Positions 45,365 through 53,959 of a stretch of DNA of 64,000 bases are shown here, piece by piece. A model generated the notes under the pieces. It had not been told where the DNA came from, ran no database searches, and saw only the letters and a list, made by a program, of their open reading frames with translations. Made by a program: the position numbers and the translations under genes. Position 1 is the first letter of the stretch, and the number at the start of each line of letters is the position of its first letter. The DNA is from JAKLHL01 sp964411885 (GTDB taxonomy: Bacteria; Bdellovibrionota; JAFGOL01). The stretch lies in assembly GCA_964411885.1 (NCBI GenBank), contig CAYPMK010000002.1, forward strand, positions 1 to 64,000, given 5' to 3'.

Positions 45365-47293
45365 ATGTTAAGAACACTTATAATAGCTCATTTTGCTCTT
45401 ACGATCACAAATATCAATGCAGGAGATTCTATGAAGAACTTTATTTGTTTTAAGGATTATCCCAACGTAGCTAGCTCAAAGATAAAACAACAAACGCTAA
45501 CTAACAAACTGCCAGAATGGGATCTTGGTTTTCTGTACAGCAACTATAACGACAAAAAGATCTTTACAGATCTTAACCGTTCAGAAAAAGAATCTCTTAA
45601 TTTCAAGAAAAAATATCAAGCAAGTTTAGAGAAAGAAAGTCTTAACAGTAAGCAAATACTTAAAGCTATAAAGGAATATGAGGACATCTGGCAAGAAGCT
45701 GTGTTGCCTGTAGGATACCTTTCTAACACATATAACGTTAATTTGGATAATGAAAAATTAAAGGCATTGAACGGAAAAGCAGAAATAATAATGGCCAAAA
45801 TAGCAAAAAACCTGTCTTTCTTTGAGAACACATTGGCAAGAACAAGCGATAATTATAAAAAAACAGTATTGGCATCAAAAGACTTAGATACATATAGAAA
45901 TTTCATAAACAAAGTATCTGAAACAAAAAAACACCTATTAAGCAACGAATTAGAAGAATTAATAATAGAAAAAGACATAAATGGTAGCTCTGCGTGGTCT
46001 AATTTCAGAAAAATATTTGAATCAAAGTACACCTTTGATTTTAAAGGCCCAGACGATAAAAAAGAAAGGAAATATAGTTTAACAGAACTGGTTAATCTTT
46101 TAGAGAATAAGAATAGAAAAGTACGTCAAGATGCCGCAAAAACATTCTTAACAAGGTTCGGTCAGGATTCTTACGTATACGCACACATATACAATTCAAT
46201 AATACAAGACATGGTCTTAATAGAAAAAGGACGTCGTGGTTATGACCCAATGATAAACCTAAGAAATCAAGGCAGTCAACTAGACAACAAGATTGTTTCC
46301 TCTATGCATAAGGCTATAACTAAAAACTTCAAACTTGCTCAAAGATATTGGAAGCTAAAAGCAAAAATACTCGGCATCAAGGATTTTAATAATGCAGACG
46401 TTTACGCCCCTTATACCTCTGATAAAGTAAAACATAAAAACCACAGCTATAAAGAAGCGATGGAAATGCTACAGGCTACTTTTGATGAGTTCTATGGACC
46501 TTTTGGTGCTGCATTCCAAAACATGTATAGATGCGGTCTTGTGCATGCAACCTTGTCTAACAACAAAAGAGGTGGAGCATACTGTGATTCTTTCGGTAAA
46601 GGAAAACCTCCCGTAGTACTTATAAACTATCAAGGCAATGTAGAGGATATCTCCACTATAGCGCACGAAGGAGGACACTGGGTCCACTTTCTTTTGATAG
46701 CAGAAAATCAGGGCTTAATAAATTCTAACGTGCCGATGGCAACAGCAGAAACAGCATCTGTATTCAATGAAATGTTACTTGCTTCAAAACTCATAAAAGA
46801 GAATCGCAGCAAGGATCCAGAAGAACTGCGGGCCTTTATTATGGGAAAACTAGATAGAATAATAGCAACTGTCTTTAGACAAACTGCATTCAGTAATTTT
46901 GAACAGGCTGTATTCAAAGCTAGTGAAAATGGACCATTAACACCAGAACAGTTCAGCGATATATTTGTACAAGAATATGGCAAACTATTTGGCAACGCCG
47001 TAAAAATGACCCCAGAATTCAGGTACGAATGGGCAAGGATACCTCACTTCATGAGACCATTCTATGTTTATGCATATGCTTTTGGTGAACTTGCAACAAT
47101 AGCTTTGTATCAAGACTACCTTGATAACAAAAAAACATTCCCACAAAAATATATGGATTTCCTTGCTCTTGGTTCTACACTCCCACCAAAAGAACAGTTC
47201 AAGACCATGGGGATAGACCTTGAGGACCAATCCACTTGGAATAAAGGATTTAAATACATAGAGTCACTAATTAACGAGGTAGAAAAACTTTAA
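45365..47293 (+). CDS. M3 family oligoendopeptidase (PepF-like)
   Basis: A zinc oligopeptidase of 642 residues. The HExxH motif is in STIAHEGGHWVHF (HEGGH), with the third ligand Glu in TAETASVFNEMLLA. KLPEWDLGFLYSN near residue 50 is the usual N-terminal PepF feature. The start is ambiguous. The ATG at 45365 (3 nt after the previous stop) gives a hydrophobic, signal-like N-terminus (LRTLIIAHFALTITNINAG), while ATG 45431 has a better AGGAG 5 nt upstream and would give a cytoplasmic enzyme. Its 3' end overlaps the convergent mscS gene by 23 bp. Confidence 0.9.
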   Translation: MLRTLIIAHFALTITNINAGDSMKNFICFKDYPNVASSKIKQQTLTNKLPEWDLGFLYSNYNDKKIFTDLNRSEKESLNFKKKYQASLEKESLNSKQILKAIKEYEDIWQEAVLPVGYLSNTYNVNLDNEKLKALNGKAEIIMAKIAKNLSFFENTLARTSDNYKKTVLASKDLDTYRNFINKVSETKKHLLSNELEELIIEKDINGSSAWSNFRKIFESKYTFDFKGPDDKKERKYSLTELVNLLENKNRKVRQDAAKTFLTRFGQDSYVYAHIYNSIIQDMVLIEKGRRGYDPMINLRNQGSQLDNKIVSSMHKAITKNFKLAQRYWKLKAKILGIKDFNNADVYAPYTSDKVKHKNHSYKEAMEMLQATFDEFYGPFGAAFQNMYRCGLVHATLSNNKRGGAYCDSFGKGKPPVVLINYQGNVEDISTIAHEGGHWVHFLLIAENQGLINSNVPMATAETASVFNEMLLASKLIKENRSKDPEELRAFIMGKLDRIIATVFRQTAFSNFEQAVFKASENGPLTPEQFSDIFVQEYGKLFGNAVKMTPEFRYEWARIPHFMRPFYVYAYAFGELATIALYQDYLDNKKTFPQKYMDFLALGSTLPPKEQFKTMGIDLEDQSTWNKGFKYIESLINEVEKL

Positions 47294-48914
47294 GTTGTTC
47301 AAAAGCTATTTCATATTTGTTCTTTGTACATATCTCAACAATAGAGCTTTGTACTAGACCAAGAATTTGTTTATATTTACTAGCAAGAGCACCATCAAAA
47401 TGGATCTCAAAACCAATATCGAGGCTGTGAGTGGCTGCTTTTGCAAAATATACATTAACATCCTTTAACGCTTTTTTATCTTTAACTAGTCCTTTTGCTA
47501 CAAGACCATTTATAGAAGTGCTAAACACCTCAACTATATCCGTCATTTGTTTTTGATGTTTATAATCTAAACCTATGCTGTGCTCTACAACAAAACCACT
47601 AGAAAGATTTTGTGGCCTTAAAGAAAGATAATCCTGTGTCCTATAAAAAGCTGGTGTAACGCCATTCACTTCAACTATAACTTGTTCTGGCGTTTGTGTG
47701 GCTACCTTGCCATATATACCGTCAGACAATATGACCCAATCTCCTTTCTTTGTAGGAAACAAAGGATCATCTTTGTGCATCTTTCTTGAACTAAGCTCCA
47801 TTAACTTTGTTATATCTACGTTCATTACACCACCCTCTAAGAATTCATTCTCTAGGATGGTGTTCATGCGTATCTTTTTAACTCTCCAAGGACAACCTTC
47901 ATAAACTATTCTTTGTCCTGCTTTTATTGTACCAAGACCAAGCATTAGTTTAATCGCATCCATAAACCTAACCACAAGATGTTTTAATGACCAGATTATC
48001 CCAACCAACAAAAGCAAGAAAAAAGTAAACAAAAACCAATCATCAAGTATATAAAGGCTGAAAAGACCTGCCAGAATACCAATAACTATCGTCATAAGGC
48101 CATATAACGACTCTATCGGTTTTGATATAAAGTGAAATCGTGAAACATAAAGATAAGGTTTTAATATGAACTTTTCTATAGCGAACAGTAAGAGTAATAC
48201 CACAAGTGTCGTTAAGAACGCTATTAAAAGATTCTCTCCTTTATTAGAGAAAAAATCCCTGAGTATTTCTTCTGCAGATTGTACAAAAGATTTATTGCTT
48301 TTTAATTCCTCTTCTAATTGATCCTGTAATATACCGTGTCTAAAATTAATATCAGACCTGTACTTCACTACTTTTAACTTAGCATCTGAGAGTTTTTGTT
48401 TAAGATCTTCCTTTTCTGCACTCTCTAAAAGATATTCAATACTTTCGATTCCTTTGTCTGCTTGTTTTAACTTTGAATTTAGAGAGGCTATTTGTGCTTT
48501 AAGCCTTTCTATCCTTCTTGGTCTTTCACTTGCACGCTTAAGGCTACTTACCAAAGGTGTTACAACATCTTGAAAATCATCTAACAAACTTTTGCTTTGT
48601 GCAGACGACAGTTCTTGAGATTCGAACAAAGAAACATCTGCGGCATAGTCTATAAAATCCTTTTCTGCTATTTCAAGTCTATTCCTTAGATCTGCTATTT
48701 CCATACTAAGATAGTGAACTCTCTGTGGAGTTGTATCTTGTTTTATTTGGGCTTCTTTTTCTGTAATATCAGACTTTATTGAGTCTATTAGACTTTGTAG
48801 ATACTCTACTCTCTCATAACGTTCAGCGTCTGACCTTAATTGAGTAGACATAGCAACGTCACTGATAAATAAAAGCAAGACCACAAAAAAATATTTAATA
48901 ATTTTCTTTTTCAT
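47271..48914 (-). CDS. large MscS-family mechanosensitive channel
   Basis: A 547-residue protein with signal peptide (IIKYFFVVLLLFISDVAMS), a periplasmic coiled-coil region (about 30-215, many KAQIASLNSKLKQADK-like heptads), then transmembrane helices (about 230-330) and the MscS beta domain (IKAGQRIVYEGCPWRVKKIRMNTILENEF) plus an alpha/beta C-terminus. This is the layout of the larger MscK/YjeP-type channels, but shorter. The pore-helix glycines are not obvious. No Shine-Dalgarno; TATAAC lies 8 nt before the ATG (possible leaderless start). Confidence 0.82.
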   Translation of the reverse strand: MKKKIIKYFFVVLLLFISDVAMSTQLRSDAERYERVEYLQSLIDSIKSDITEKEAQIKQDTTPQRVHYLSMEIADLRNRLEIAEKDFIDYAADVSLFESQELSSAQSKSLLDDFQDVVTPLVSSLKRASERPRRIERLKAQIASLNSKLKQADKGIESIEYLLESAEKEDLKQKLSDAKLKVVKYRSDINFRHGILQDQLEEELKSNKSFVQSAEEILRDFFSNKGENLLIAFLTTLVVLLLLFAIEKFILKPYLYVSRFHFISKPIESLYGLMTIVIGILAGLFSLYILDDWFLFTFFLLLLVGIIWSLKHLVVRFMDAIKLMLGLGTIKAGQRIVYEGCPWRVKKIRMNTILENEFLEGGVMNVDITKLMELSSRKMHKDDPLFPTKKGDWVILSDGIYGKVATQTPEQVIVEVNGVTPAFYRTQDYLSLRPQNLSSGFVVEHSIGLDYKHQKQMTDIVEVFSTSINGLVAKGLVKDKKALKDVNVYFAKAATHSLDIGFEIHFDGALASKYKQILGLVQSSIVEICTKNKYEIAFEQLKVFLPR

Positions 48915-48922
48915 AACTTTAA

Positions 48923-48951
48923 GTTATAGTTTAAATCATCAAAGGAGTAAA
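48923..48951 (-). promoter_or_regulatory. promoter of the MscS-family gene
   Basis: Minus strand TTTACT (48951-48946), 17-bp spacer, TATAAC (48928-48923), 8 nt before the ATG. It overlaps the ribosome site of the divergent pepP gene, so the two promoters compete for the same 40 bp. Confidence 0.45.
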
Positions 48952-48953
48952 CC

Positions 48954-50587
48954 ATGAATAAGAAGGTCCTTTCTAATTTAAGAGAGTTAATGTCTGAAAA
49001 TAAAATAGATGCTTATTTAACTGTATCAACAGATCCACATCAAAGCGAATACATCCCCCCATTCTGGCTAAGAAACAAGTTCCTTACAGGGTTTACCGGT
49101 ATTTATTGTAGAACAGTTGTAACAAAGAAGAAGGCAATGTTGTGGACAGATGGCAAAGAGGCTATAAAAGTAAAAAAAGAACTAAAGAACTCTTTGTTCA
49201 AGTATCAGGTAAAAACCTTGGTAACTGCAGACCTTAATGACGAAATAACATGGATATCAAAAGAACTTAAAAACGGTGGAACCATCGGCGTAGATCCAAG
49301 GATAATGACCATAGCTCAAATGGAATCACTTAAAGACTTGGTAGCAAAACAAAAAAATCTATCCATAAAATACGTGGAAAATAACTTAATAGATGAAGTT
49401 TGGGAAGAAAGACCATCAATGCCTAAAAGTCCTGTAATAATAAGAAATAAAAAACTAGAAAAAACATCTGTAGGAAAAAAGCTAAAAACAATAGCAAAAG
49501 AACTAAAAAAATCTGCTTGTGACCTTCATATAGTGTCTAACCTAGAATCAATAGCAAGATCTCTGAATGCAAGAGCTACTGATGTAGAATATAATCCACT
49601 TGTGATCTCATATCTTGTTGTTGGAACAAAAAATTCATATTGGTTCATAGATAAAGACAGAATAGCGCCTGAGTATAAAAAGTTATTACCAAGCAATCTC
49701 AAACTACTACCATATGATAGTTTTGCAAAAGAACTCGAATCATTGTCTGTATCAAAGACCGTAATGATAGACAAAAATGAAGTCTCTCAGTGGGTGTTAA
49801 ACCATATACATCCGAGTGCAAAAATACGATACCAAACTTCTCCTATAACTAAAATGAAGGCTATAAAGAATAGTTTTGAGATTAAAATGATGTCCAACGC
49901 TTGTCTAAGGGACAGTCTNNNNNNNNNNNNNNNNNNNNNNNNNNNNNNNNNNNNNNNNNNNNNNNNNNNNNNNNNNNNNNNNNNNNNNNNNNNNNNNNNN
50001 NNNNNNNNNNNNNNNNNNCAGATGGTACTACAGATGCAACAAGAACCTTCACCGTAGGTAAAGTAAAATCAAAAGTAAAACAAGATTACACGAGGGTGTT
50101 AAAAGGACATCTTGCTCTTAACATGTTAAAATTCCCCGCTGGAACCAAAGGCTATCATGTTGATGCACTAGCAAGACAATTCCTTTGGGAAGCAGGTCTA
50201 AACTATTCTCATGGAACTGGACACGGCGTTGGTTATGTAACAAGTGTTCATGAAACAGCTGGGTTTGGTATAACACCACTAAGACCAATGAACATAGATG
50301 AAGGAATGGTCTTTTCTAACGAGCCTGGCTACTATAAAGAAGGTCACTATGGTATCAGAATAGAGAACATGGTCTTTGTTGAAAAACACAAGGACAAATT
50401 CCTAAAATTATCACAAATGACCTATTGTCCTTATGAGAGAGAATTAATAGACATAAAAATGCTAGACCAAAAAGAGCTGGATTGGATAAATAAATATCAC
50501 AAGATCGTTCTTAAAAAGCTAAAACCAATGATAAAAGACCGCGTCATGCTTGACTGGCTTAAAAAAGCCTGCGCACCAATTATCTAG
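48954..50587 (+). CDS. Xaa-Pro aminopeptidase (M24B), interrupted by an assembly gap
   Basis: Metallo-aminopeptidase that releases N-terminal residues preceding proline. Before the gap: a creatinase-like N-domain (STDPHQSEYIPPFWLRNKFLTGFTG, MLWTDG) and second domain to NACLRDS. After it: DGTTDATRTFTVG (metal Asp), HGTGHGVG (His), VHETAG, SNEPGYY (Glu) and GIRIENMVFVE (Glu). AAGGAG lies 7 nt before ATG 48954. The two parts belong to one gene; the missing middle, including the first metal Asp, is about 80 codons in relatives, so the 100-N run underestimates the real gap. It overlaps the 50580 gene by 8 bp. Confidence 0.92.
49919..50018. other. assembly gap (100 N) inside pepP
   Basis: Exactly 100 N between NACLRDS and DGTTDATRT of the M24B enzyme. 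Related enzymes have about 80-85 residues between these points, so roughly 250 bp is probably missing. Confidence 0.97.
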
Positions 50588-50828
50588 TTCTTAGCTGTGA
50601 TTCGTGGTCCTTTATGAACTTTCTAAGATCATCAAGTTTTGCAAAAAGTCTTTCCCACTGCTCTTTATAAAGAGTAACAGGGAATCTTCCTAAACCATAA
50701 ACAGAAAGAGCACCCTTGGCACTTACCTTGAAATAGATCTCTCCACTAGTTTTCTTTTTTGTCTTAAGGTTCTCGTTCTCAGCCTTAAGTCTTTCGATCT
50801 CTTCCATCAAAGTTTTTTCGTCAGCCAT
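50580..50828 (-). CDS. small conserved-looking protein (82 aa)
   Basis: An 82-residue soluble protein starting MADEKTLMEEIERLK, with a short coiled coil (about 5-30), then a compact domain EIYFKVSAKGALSVYGLGRFPVTLYKEQWERL. That last motif is highly patterned and I have a general recollection of it in other bacteria, but no function is known to me. The start at 50828 is fixed by AAGGAGA 6 nt upstream; an upstream hydrophobic extension would read through its own leader. The leader carries an 8-bp inverted repeat (50844-50866). Confidence 0.75.
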   Translation of the reverse strand: MADEKTLMEEIERLKAENENLKTKKKTSGEIYFKVSAKGALSVYGLGRFPVTLYKEQWERLFAKLDDLRKFIKDHESQLRTR

Positions 50829-50843
50829 TTTTACTCTCCTTAG

Positions 50844-50866
50844 TATTGCTATTAGCATTAGCAATA
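50844..50866. promoter_or_regulatory. inverted repeat in the dapB / 50580 divergent region
   Basis: TATTGCTA-ttagcat-TAGCAATA: perfect 8-bp arms, 7-bp centre. It lies between the start codons of two divergent genes and could be an operator, or a hairpin in the leader of the minus-strand gene. Confidence 0.45.
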
Positions 50867-50895
50867 TTTTTATTACTAGCATTGGTATTATAGCA

Positions 50896-50901
50896 TATAA
50901 T
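50896..50901 (+). promoter_or_regulatory. -10 box of dapB, possible leaderless start
   Basis: A perfect TATAAT whose last base is 7 nt before the dapB ATG (50909). A weak -35 TTACTA (50873-50878) stands at 17-bp spacing. There is no Shine-Dalgarno. Confidence 0.55.
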
Positions 50902-50908
50902 AGGCCAC

Positions 50909-51601
50909 ATGAGAACAGCTATAATAGGTTATGGGCGCATGGGTCAAGGAATAGAACGGCTTTTAGGTCAAGAGCATCAGCTATTATTCATTGTGGACCC
51001 AAAGAAAGACCCCAATATAAAAACAAATGTAATAGTTTTTAATAAAATAGCTGAAGTAGATCCTGCTTTATTGAATGAAGTAGATGTGTTTTTTGAGTTC
51101 ACCACACCAGATTCTGCACTCAGTAATATAAAAGAACTTATAAAAATAAAACCAGATGCAAAAATAATCTGTGGTACTACAAGTTGGGACACCAAAGAAT
51201 TAGAAAAAATATTAAATAATAAAAAAGCAAGCCTACTTATAAGCTCTAATTTTTCTATCGGTGTAAAAGCAATAAGACCTTGTCTAAAAGAGATAAGTTC
51301 TAATCTTAATAAAAAAGGATTTAAAGTTGAACTCACAGATCTCCATCATAAACACAAAAAGGATAGTCCAAGTGGAACAGCAAAAATGCTCGCCAAAATA
51401 ATAGAGGACGAAGGCTTTATTTGTCCTATTAATAGCATAAGAGAAAATGAACACGTGGGCACGCACACAATAAGGTTTGAATCAGATTTTGAGGTAATAG
51501 AAATAAAACATGAAGCAAAGAACAGAGACGTATTTTGTATAGGAGCAATACGAGCTGCAGAATGGCTTAAAGACCAAGTATCTTGTTTATACTCTTTATA
51601 A
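50909..51601 (+). CDS. dapB: 4-hydroxy-tetrahydrodipicolinate reductase
   Basis: NAD(P)H enzyme of the diaminopimelate/lysine pathway, supplying the peptidoglycan cross-linker. 230 residues, the short form: nucleotide site AIIGYGRMGQGIE, FEFTTPDS, CGTTSW, SSNFSIGVKA, DLHHKHKKDSPSGTAKMLA (catalytic His and Lys, SGTA loop), HTIRFESDFEVIEIKHEA. Expected length is 230-270. Its 3' end overlaps the convergent receiver gene by 35 bp. Confidence 0.95.
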   Translation: MRTAIIGYGRMGQGIERLLGQEHQLLFIVDPKKDPNIKTNVIVFNKIAEVDPALLNEVDVFFEFTTPDSALSNIKELIKIKPDAKIICGTTSWDTKELEKILNNKKASLLISSNFSIGVKAIRPCLKEISSNLNKKGFKVELTDLHHKHKKDSPSGTAKMLAKIIEDEGFICPINSIRENEHVGTHTIRFESDFEVIEIKHEAKNRDVFCIGAIRAAEWLKDQVSCLYSL

Positions 51602-51938
51602 ATTCCTCTGGCGCACAATACTTTTCTATAAAACCATTTATCTGGCTATTGTCCTTTATCTTTGATCGGTCATAAGAACTATATGCTACTATTGGAAGTT
51701 CTTTTTTAGATTTATTTTTTCTAATGATTTCCAAAAGGTCAAAGCCATCAATATCCGGCATACTTAGGTCCAAAAGGATAAGATCAAAATTTTCTTTACC
51801 TAAAAATTCAAGTGCTTCAAACCAACTAGCAGATTCTGTTACCTTAAAATTATTTGTCTCTAATATTTTTTTAGCTATCGCCCTGTCATCCATTGAATCA
51901 TCTATTATCATTATGTGTTTTTTAGTTTGTTCTTGCAT
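51567..51938 (-). CDS. single-domain response regulator
   Basis: A CheY-type receiver of 123 residues. IMIIDDSMDDRAIAKK (acidic pair), LILLDLSMPDIDGFDLLEIIRKN (phospho-acceptor Asp), IVAYSS (Ser switch) and FIEKYCAPEEF (conserved Lys, with CAP where KPF is usual). No output domain. It is closely similar to the 52041 receiver and to the receiver at the end of the hybrid kinase 53956, suggesting a shared phosphorelay. Its 3' end overlaps dapB. Confidence 0.9.
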   Translation of the reverse strand: MQEQTKKHIMIIDDSMDDRAIAKKILETNNFKVTESASWFEALEFLGKENFDLILLDLSMPDIDGFDLLEIIRKNKSKKELPIVAYSSYDRSKIKDNSQINGFIEKYCAPEEFIKSINKILGL

Positions 51939-52040
51939 TTATAAGACCTCCCCACAGGATAAGAGCCTTTATCACTGACATCTTTATACACTAATCTAAC
52001 ATATTATTATAATTATGTCTTTATATCTGTAGTTTGGATA

Positions 52041-52421
52041 TTACTGCACAGAAAAGATCTTTTTGATCTGGGATACAAGTTCTTTTGGAGAGGAATATTT
52101 ACTAACAAAACCATCTGGCTTATATAGAGAAACCTCATCCTCGTTCTTTGGCGCAGAGGAATAAACTATAACCGGAAGCTCTTTATTGTCTTTTTCACGT
52201 CTTATTACGCCTAAAAGCTCATACCCACTAAGATCTGGCATCCTTAGGTCCAAAAGTACAAGATCTATTTTTTTAGTTTTGATAAGAAAAATTGCCTCTT
52301 TCCAGCCAGAAGCCTCTTCAACCACAAAAGAATCTTTTTCCAATATTTTCCTTACAAGACGTCTATCGTCCTCATAATCATCAACTATCAAAATAACCTT
52401 GTTTGCATCTTTAGAAGTCAT
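52041..52421 (-). CDS. single-domain response regulator
   Basis: A 126-residue receiver: ILIVDDYEDDRRLVRKIL, EASGWKEAIFLI, LVLLDLRMPDLSGYELLGVIRREK, VIVYSS and FVSKYSSPKEL. As in its neighbour, the last Lys is followed by YSSP instead of PF. The Gly-Trp-x-x-Ala segment and the RRE end recur in the receiver of the hybrid kinase (AGGWEQAL, IIRRER), so these probably arose by duplication. No output domain. Confidence 0.9.
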   Translation of the reverse strand: MTSKDANKVILIVDDYEDDRRLVRKILEKDSFVVEEASGWKEAIFLIKTKKIDLVLLDLRMPDLSGYELLGVIRREKDNKELPVIVYSSAPKNEDEVSLYKPDGFVSKYSSPKELVSQIKKIFSVQ

Positions 52422-52521
52422 ATTATGCCCTCCAGCACAAATAAGTAGTTGCAGAAACTATGCCAAAACAAAAAACTTCTTAAATACTTATACTTATATA
52501 GATACCTATAATATTAATATG

Positions 52522-52550
52522 TTCAAAATTGTCTTATCATGTCCTATAAT
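52522..52550 (+). promoter_or_regulatory. promoter of the NtrC-type regulator gene
   Basis: TTCAAA (52522-52527), 17-bp spacer, TATAAT (52545-52550); perfect -10. Predicted +1 near 52557, about 38 nt before the TTG start. Confidence 0.55.
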
Positions 52551-52594
52551 ACTGACAAATCAGGCTATAAAGACTTAAAACAATGGAGGCCTCT

Positions 52595-53959
52595 TTGAAA
52601 CAAGTAAGAATAATGATGATTGATGATGATAAGGATTTTTGTGAATTACTTTCAAGATCTTTACAAAAAAAAGGAGCACAAACATATTGTCAATTTGATT
52701 CTCTATCTTTAACAAAAAATGTGAACGACTTTAATCCAAACATAGTGCTTCTTGATGTAATGTTGCCAGATAAATCTGGGATAGAACTATTATCTGATAT
52801 TAGAAGAATAAAACAGGATATCCCTATAATAATGATTAGCAACCGTGAAGATACAAAAATGATAGTTGCCTCAATGAAGGCTGGTGCATCTGACTACATA
52901 CCTAAAACAGCAGACGTAGATGAACTTTGGGAAAAAATAAAAAAACTCCATGACATCCAATTTCAAAAAGAAGTAGAGGGTAAAATCCAAAAGACCTCTT
53001 CCATAATAGGCGAAAGTTACCTAGTAAAAAATCTTTTAAAACTCATCAATCAAGTCGCTCAAAGTGAAGCTCCTGTATTTCTAAGAGGAGAAAGTGGAAC
53101 AGGCAAAAGCTTGATAGCAGAAGCTATACATCAGGCAAGTCCACGTCGTGACGGCCCTTTTATAACAATAAATTGTCCTGCAATACCAAGTACACTAATA
53201 GAGAGTGAGTTGTTCGGTCATGAGAAAGGTTCCTTTACTGGTGCTATAAAAACAAAAGAAGGAAAATTTGAGCTTGCAGAGAATGGTACTGTCTTTTTAG
53301 ACGAGATAGGTGATCTTTCCATAGACCTTCAAGTTAAAATACTCAGAGTAATACAAAACAAGGAATTTGAAAGAGTAGGTGGATTAAAAACGATAAAGAC
53401 CAATGCAAGATTGATAGCGGCCACCAATTCTAACGTCGAAAAAGCAGTACAAGAAGGAAGATTTAGAGAAGATCTTTATTACAGGTTGAATGTTCTACCT
53501 ATGTACATACCATCACTAAGAGAAAGAAAAGACGACATCCATGTGCTTGTAAAACATTTTCTCGAGATCTGTTCAAAACGAGAGAATAAGAATTTTATGC
53601 CTATATCTGAAGACATAATAAATGTACTTAATGAATACTCGTGGCCGGGCAATATAAGAGAATTAGAGAATATTGTAGAAAGGGCTGTTATATTAGGCAA
53701 AGAACCAGAACTTAAATTAAGTGATTTTTCTATAAATAAAGGCTTCCAACAGCAACAGACCTTATTAAGCACACCAACGATAGAAACCAGAATTAATGAA
53801 CAAGCTGTAACCTCACTACGAGATATAGAGTATAAAAATCTAATGGATGCGCTTCAAAAGACCTCTGGCAATATAAGTAAAACAGCAAAGATACTTGGCA
53901 TGTCAAGAGACACCCTATATAGAAAAATGAAAAAGTATGGCATAGGGTTAAAAAATTAA
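52595..53959 (+). CDS. NtrC-family sigma-54-dependent response regulator
   Basis: Sigma-54 transcriptional activator, 454 residues. Receiver (about 1-115): MMIDDDKDF, VLLDVMLPDKSG, MISNRED, YIPKTADV. AAA+ domain (about 140-370): GESGTGKS (Walker A), ELFGHEKGSFTGAIKTKEGKFELAENGTVFLDEIGDLS (GSFTGA sigma-54 loop and Walker B) and the R-finger region EGRFREDLYYRLN. Fis-type HTH at the end: NISKTAKILGMSRDTLYRKMKKYGI. The start is placed at TTG 52595, since GGAGG sits 5 nt upstream; an ATG at 52583 overlaps it. It shares TTAA with the convergent hybrid kinase. Confidence 0.95.
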   Translation: MKQVRIMMIDDDKDFCELLSRSLQKKGAQTYCQFDSLSLTKNVNDFNPNIVLLDVMLPDKSGIELLSDIRRIKQDIPIIMISNREDTKMIVASMKAGASDYIPKTADVDELWEKIKKLHDIQFQKEVEGKIQKTSSIIGESYLVKNLLKLINQVAQSEAPVFLRGESGTGKSLIAEAIHQASPRRDGPFITINCPAIPSTLIESELFGHEKGSFTGAIKTKEGKFELAENGTVFLDEIGDLSIDLQVKILRVIQNKEFERVGGLKTIKTNARLIAATNSNVEKAVQEGRFREDLYYRLNVLPMYIPSLRERKDDIHVLVKHFLEICSKRENKNFMPISEDIINVLNEYSWPGNIRELENIVERAVILGKEPELKLSDFSINKGFQQQQTLLSTPTIETRINEQAVTSLRDIEYKNLMDALQKTSGNISKTAKILGMSRDTLYRKMKKYGIGLKN

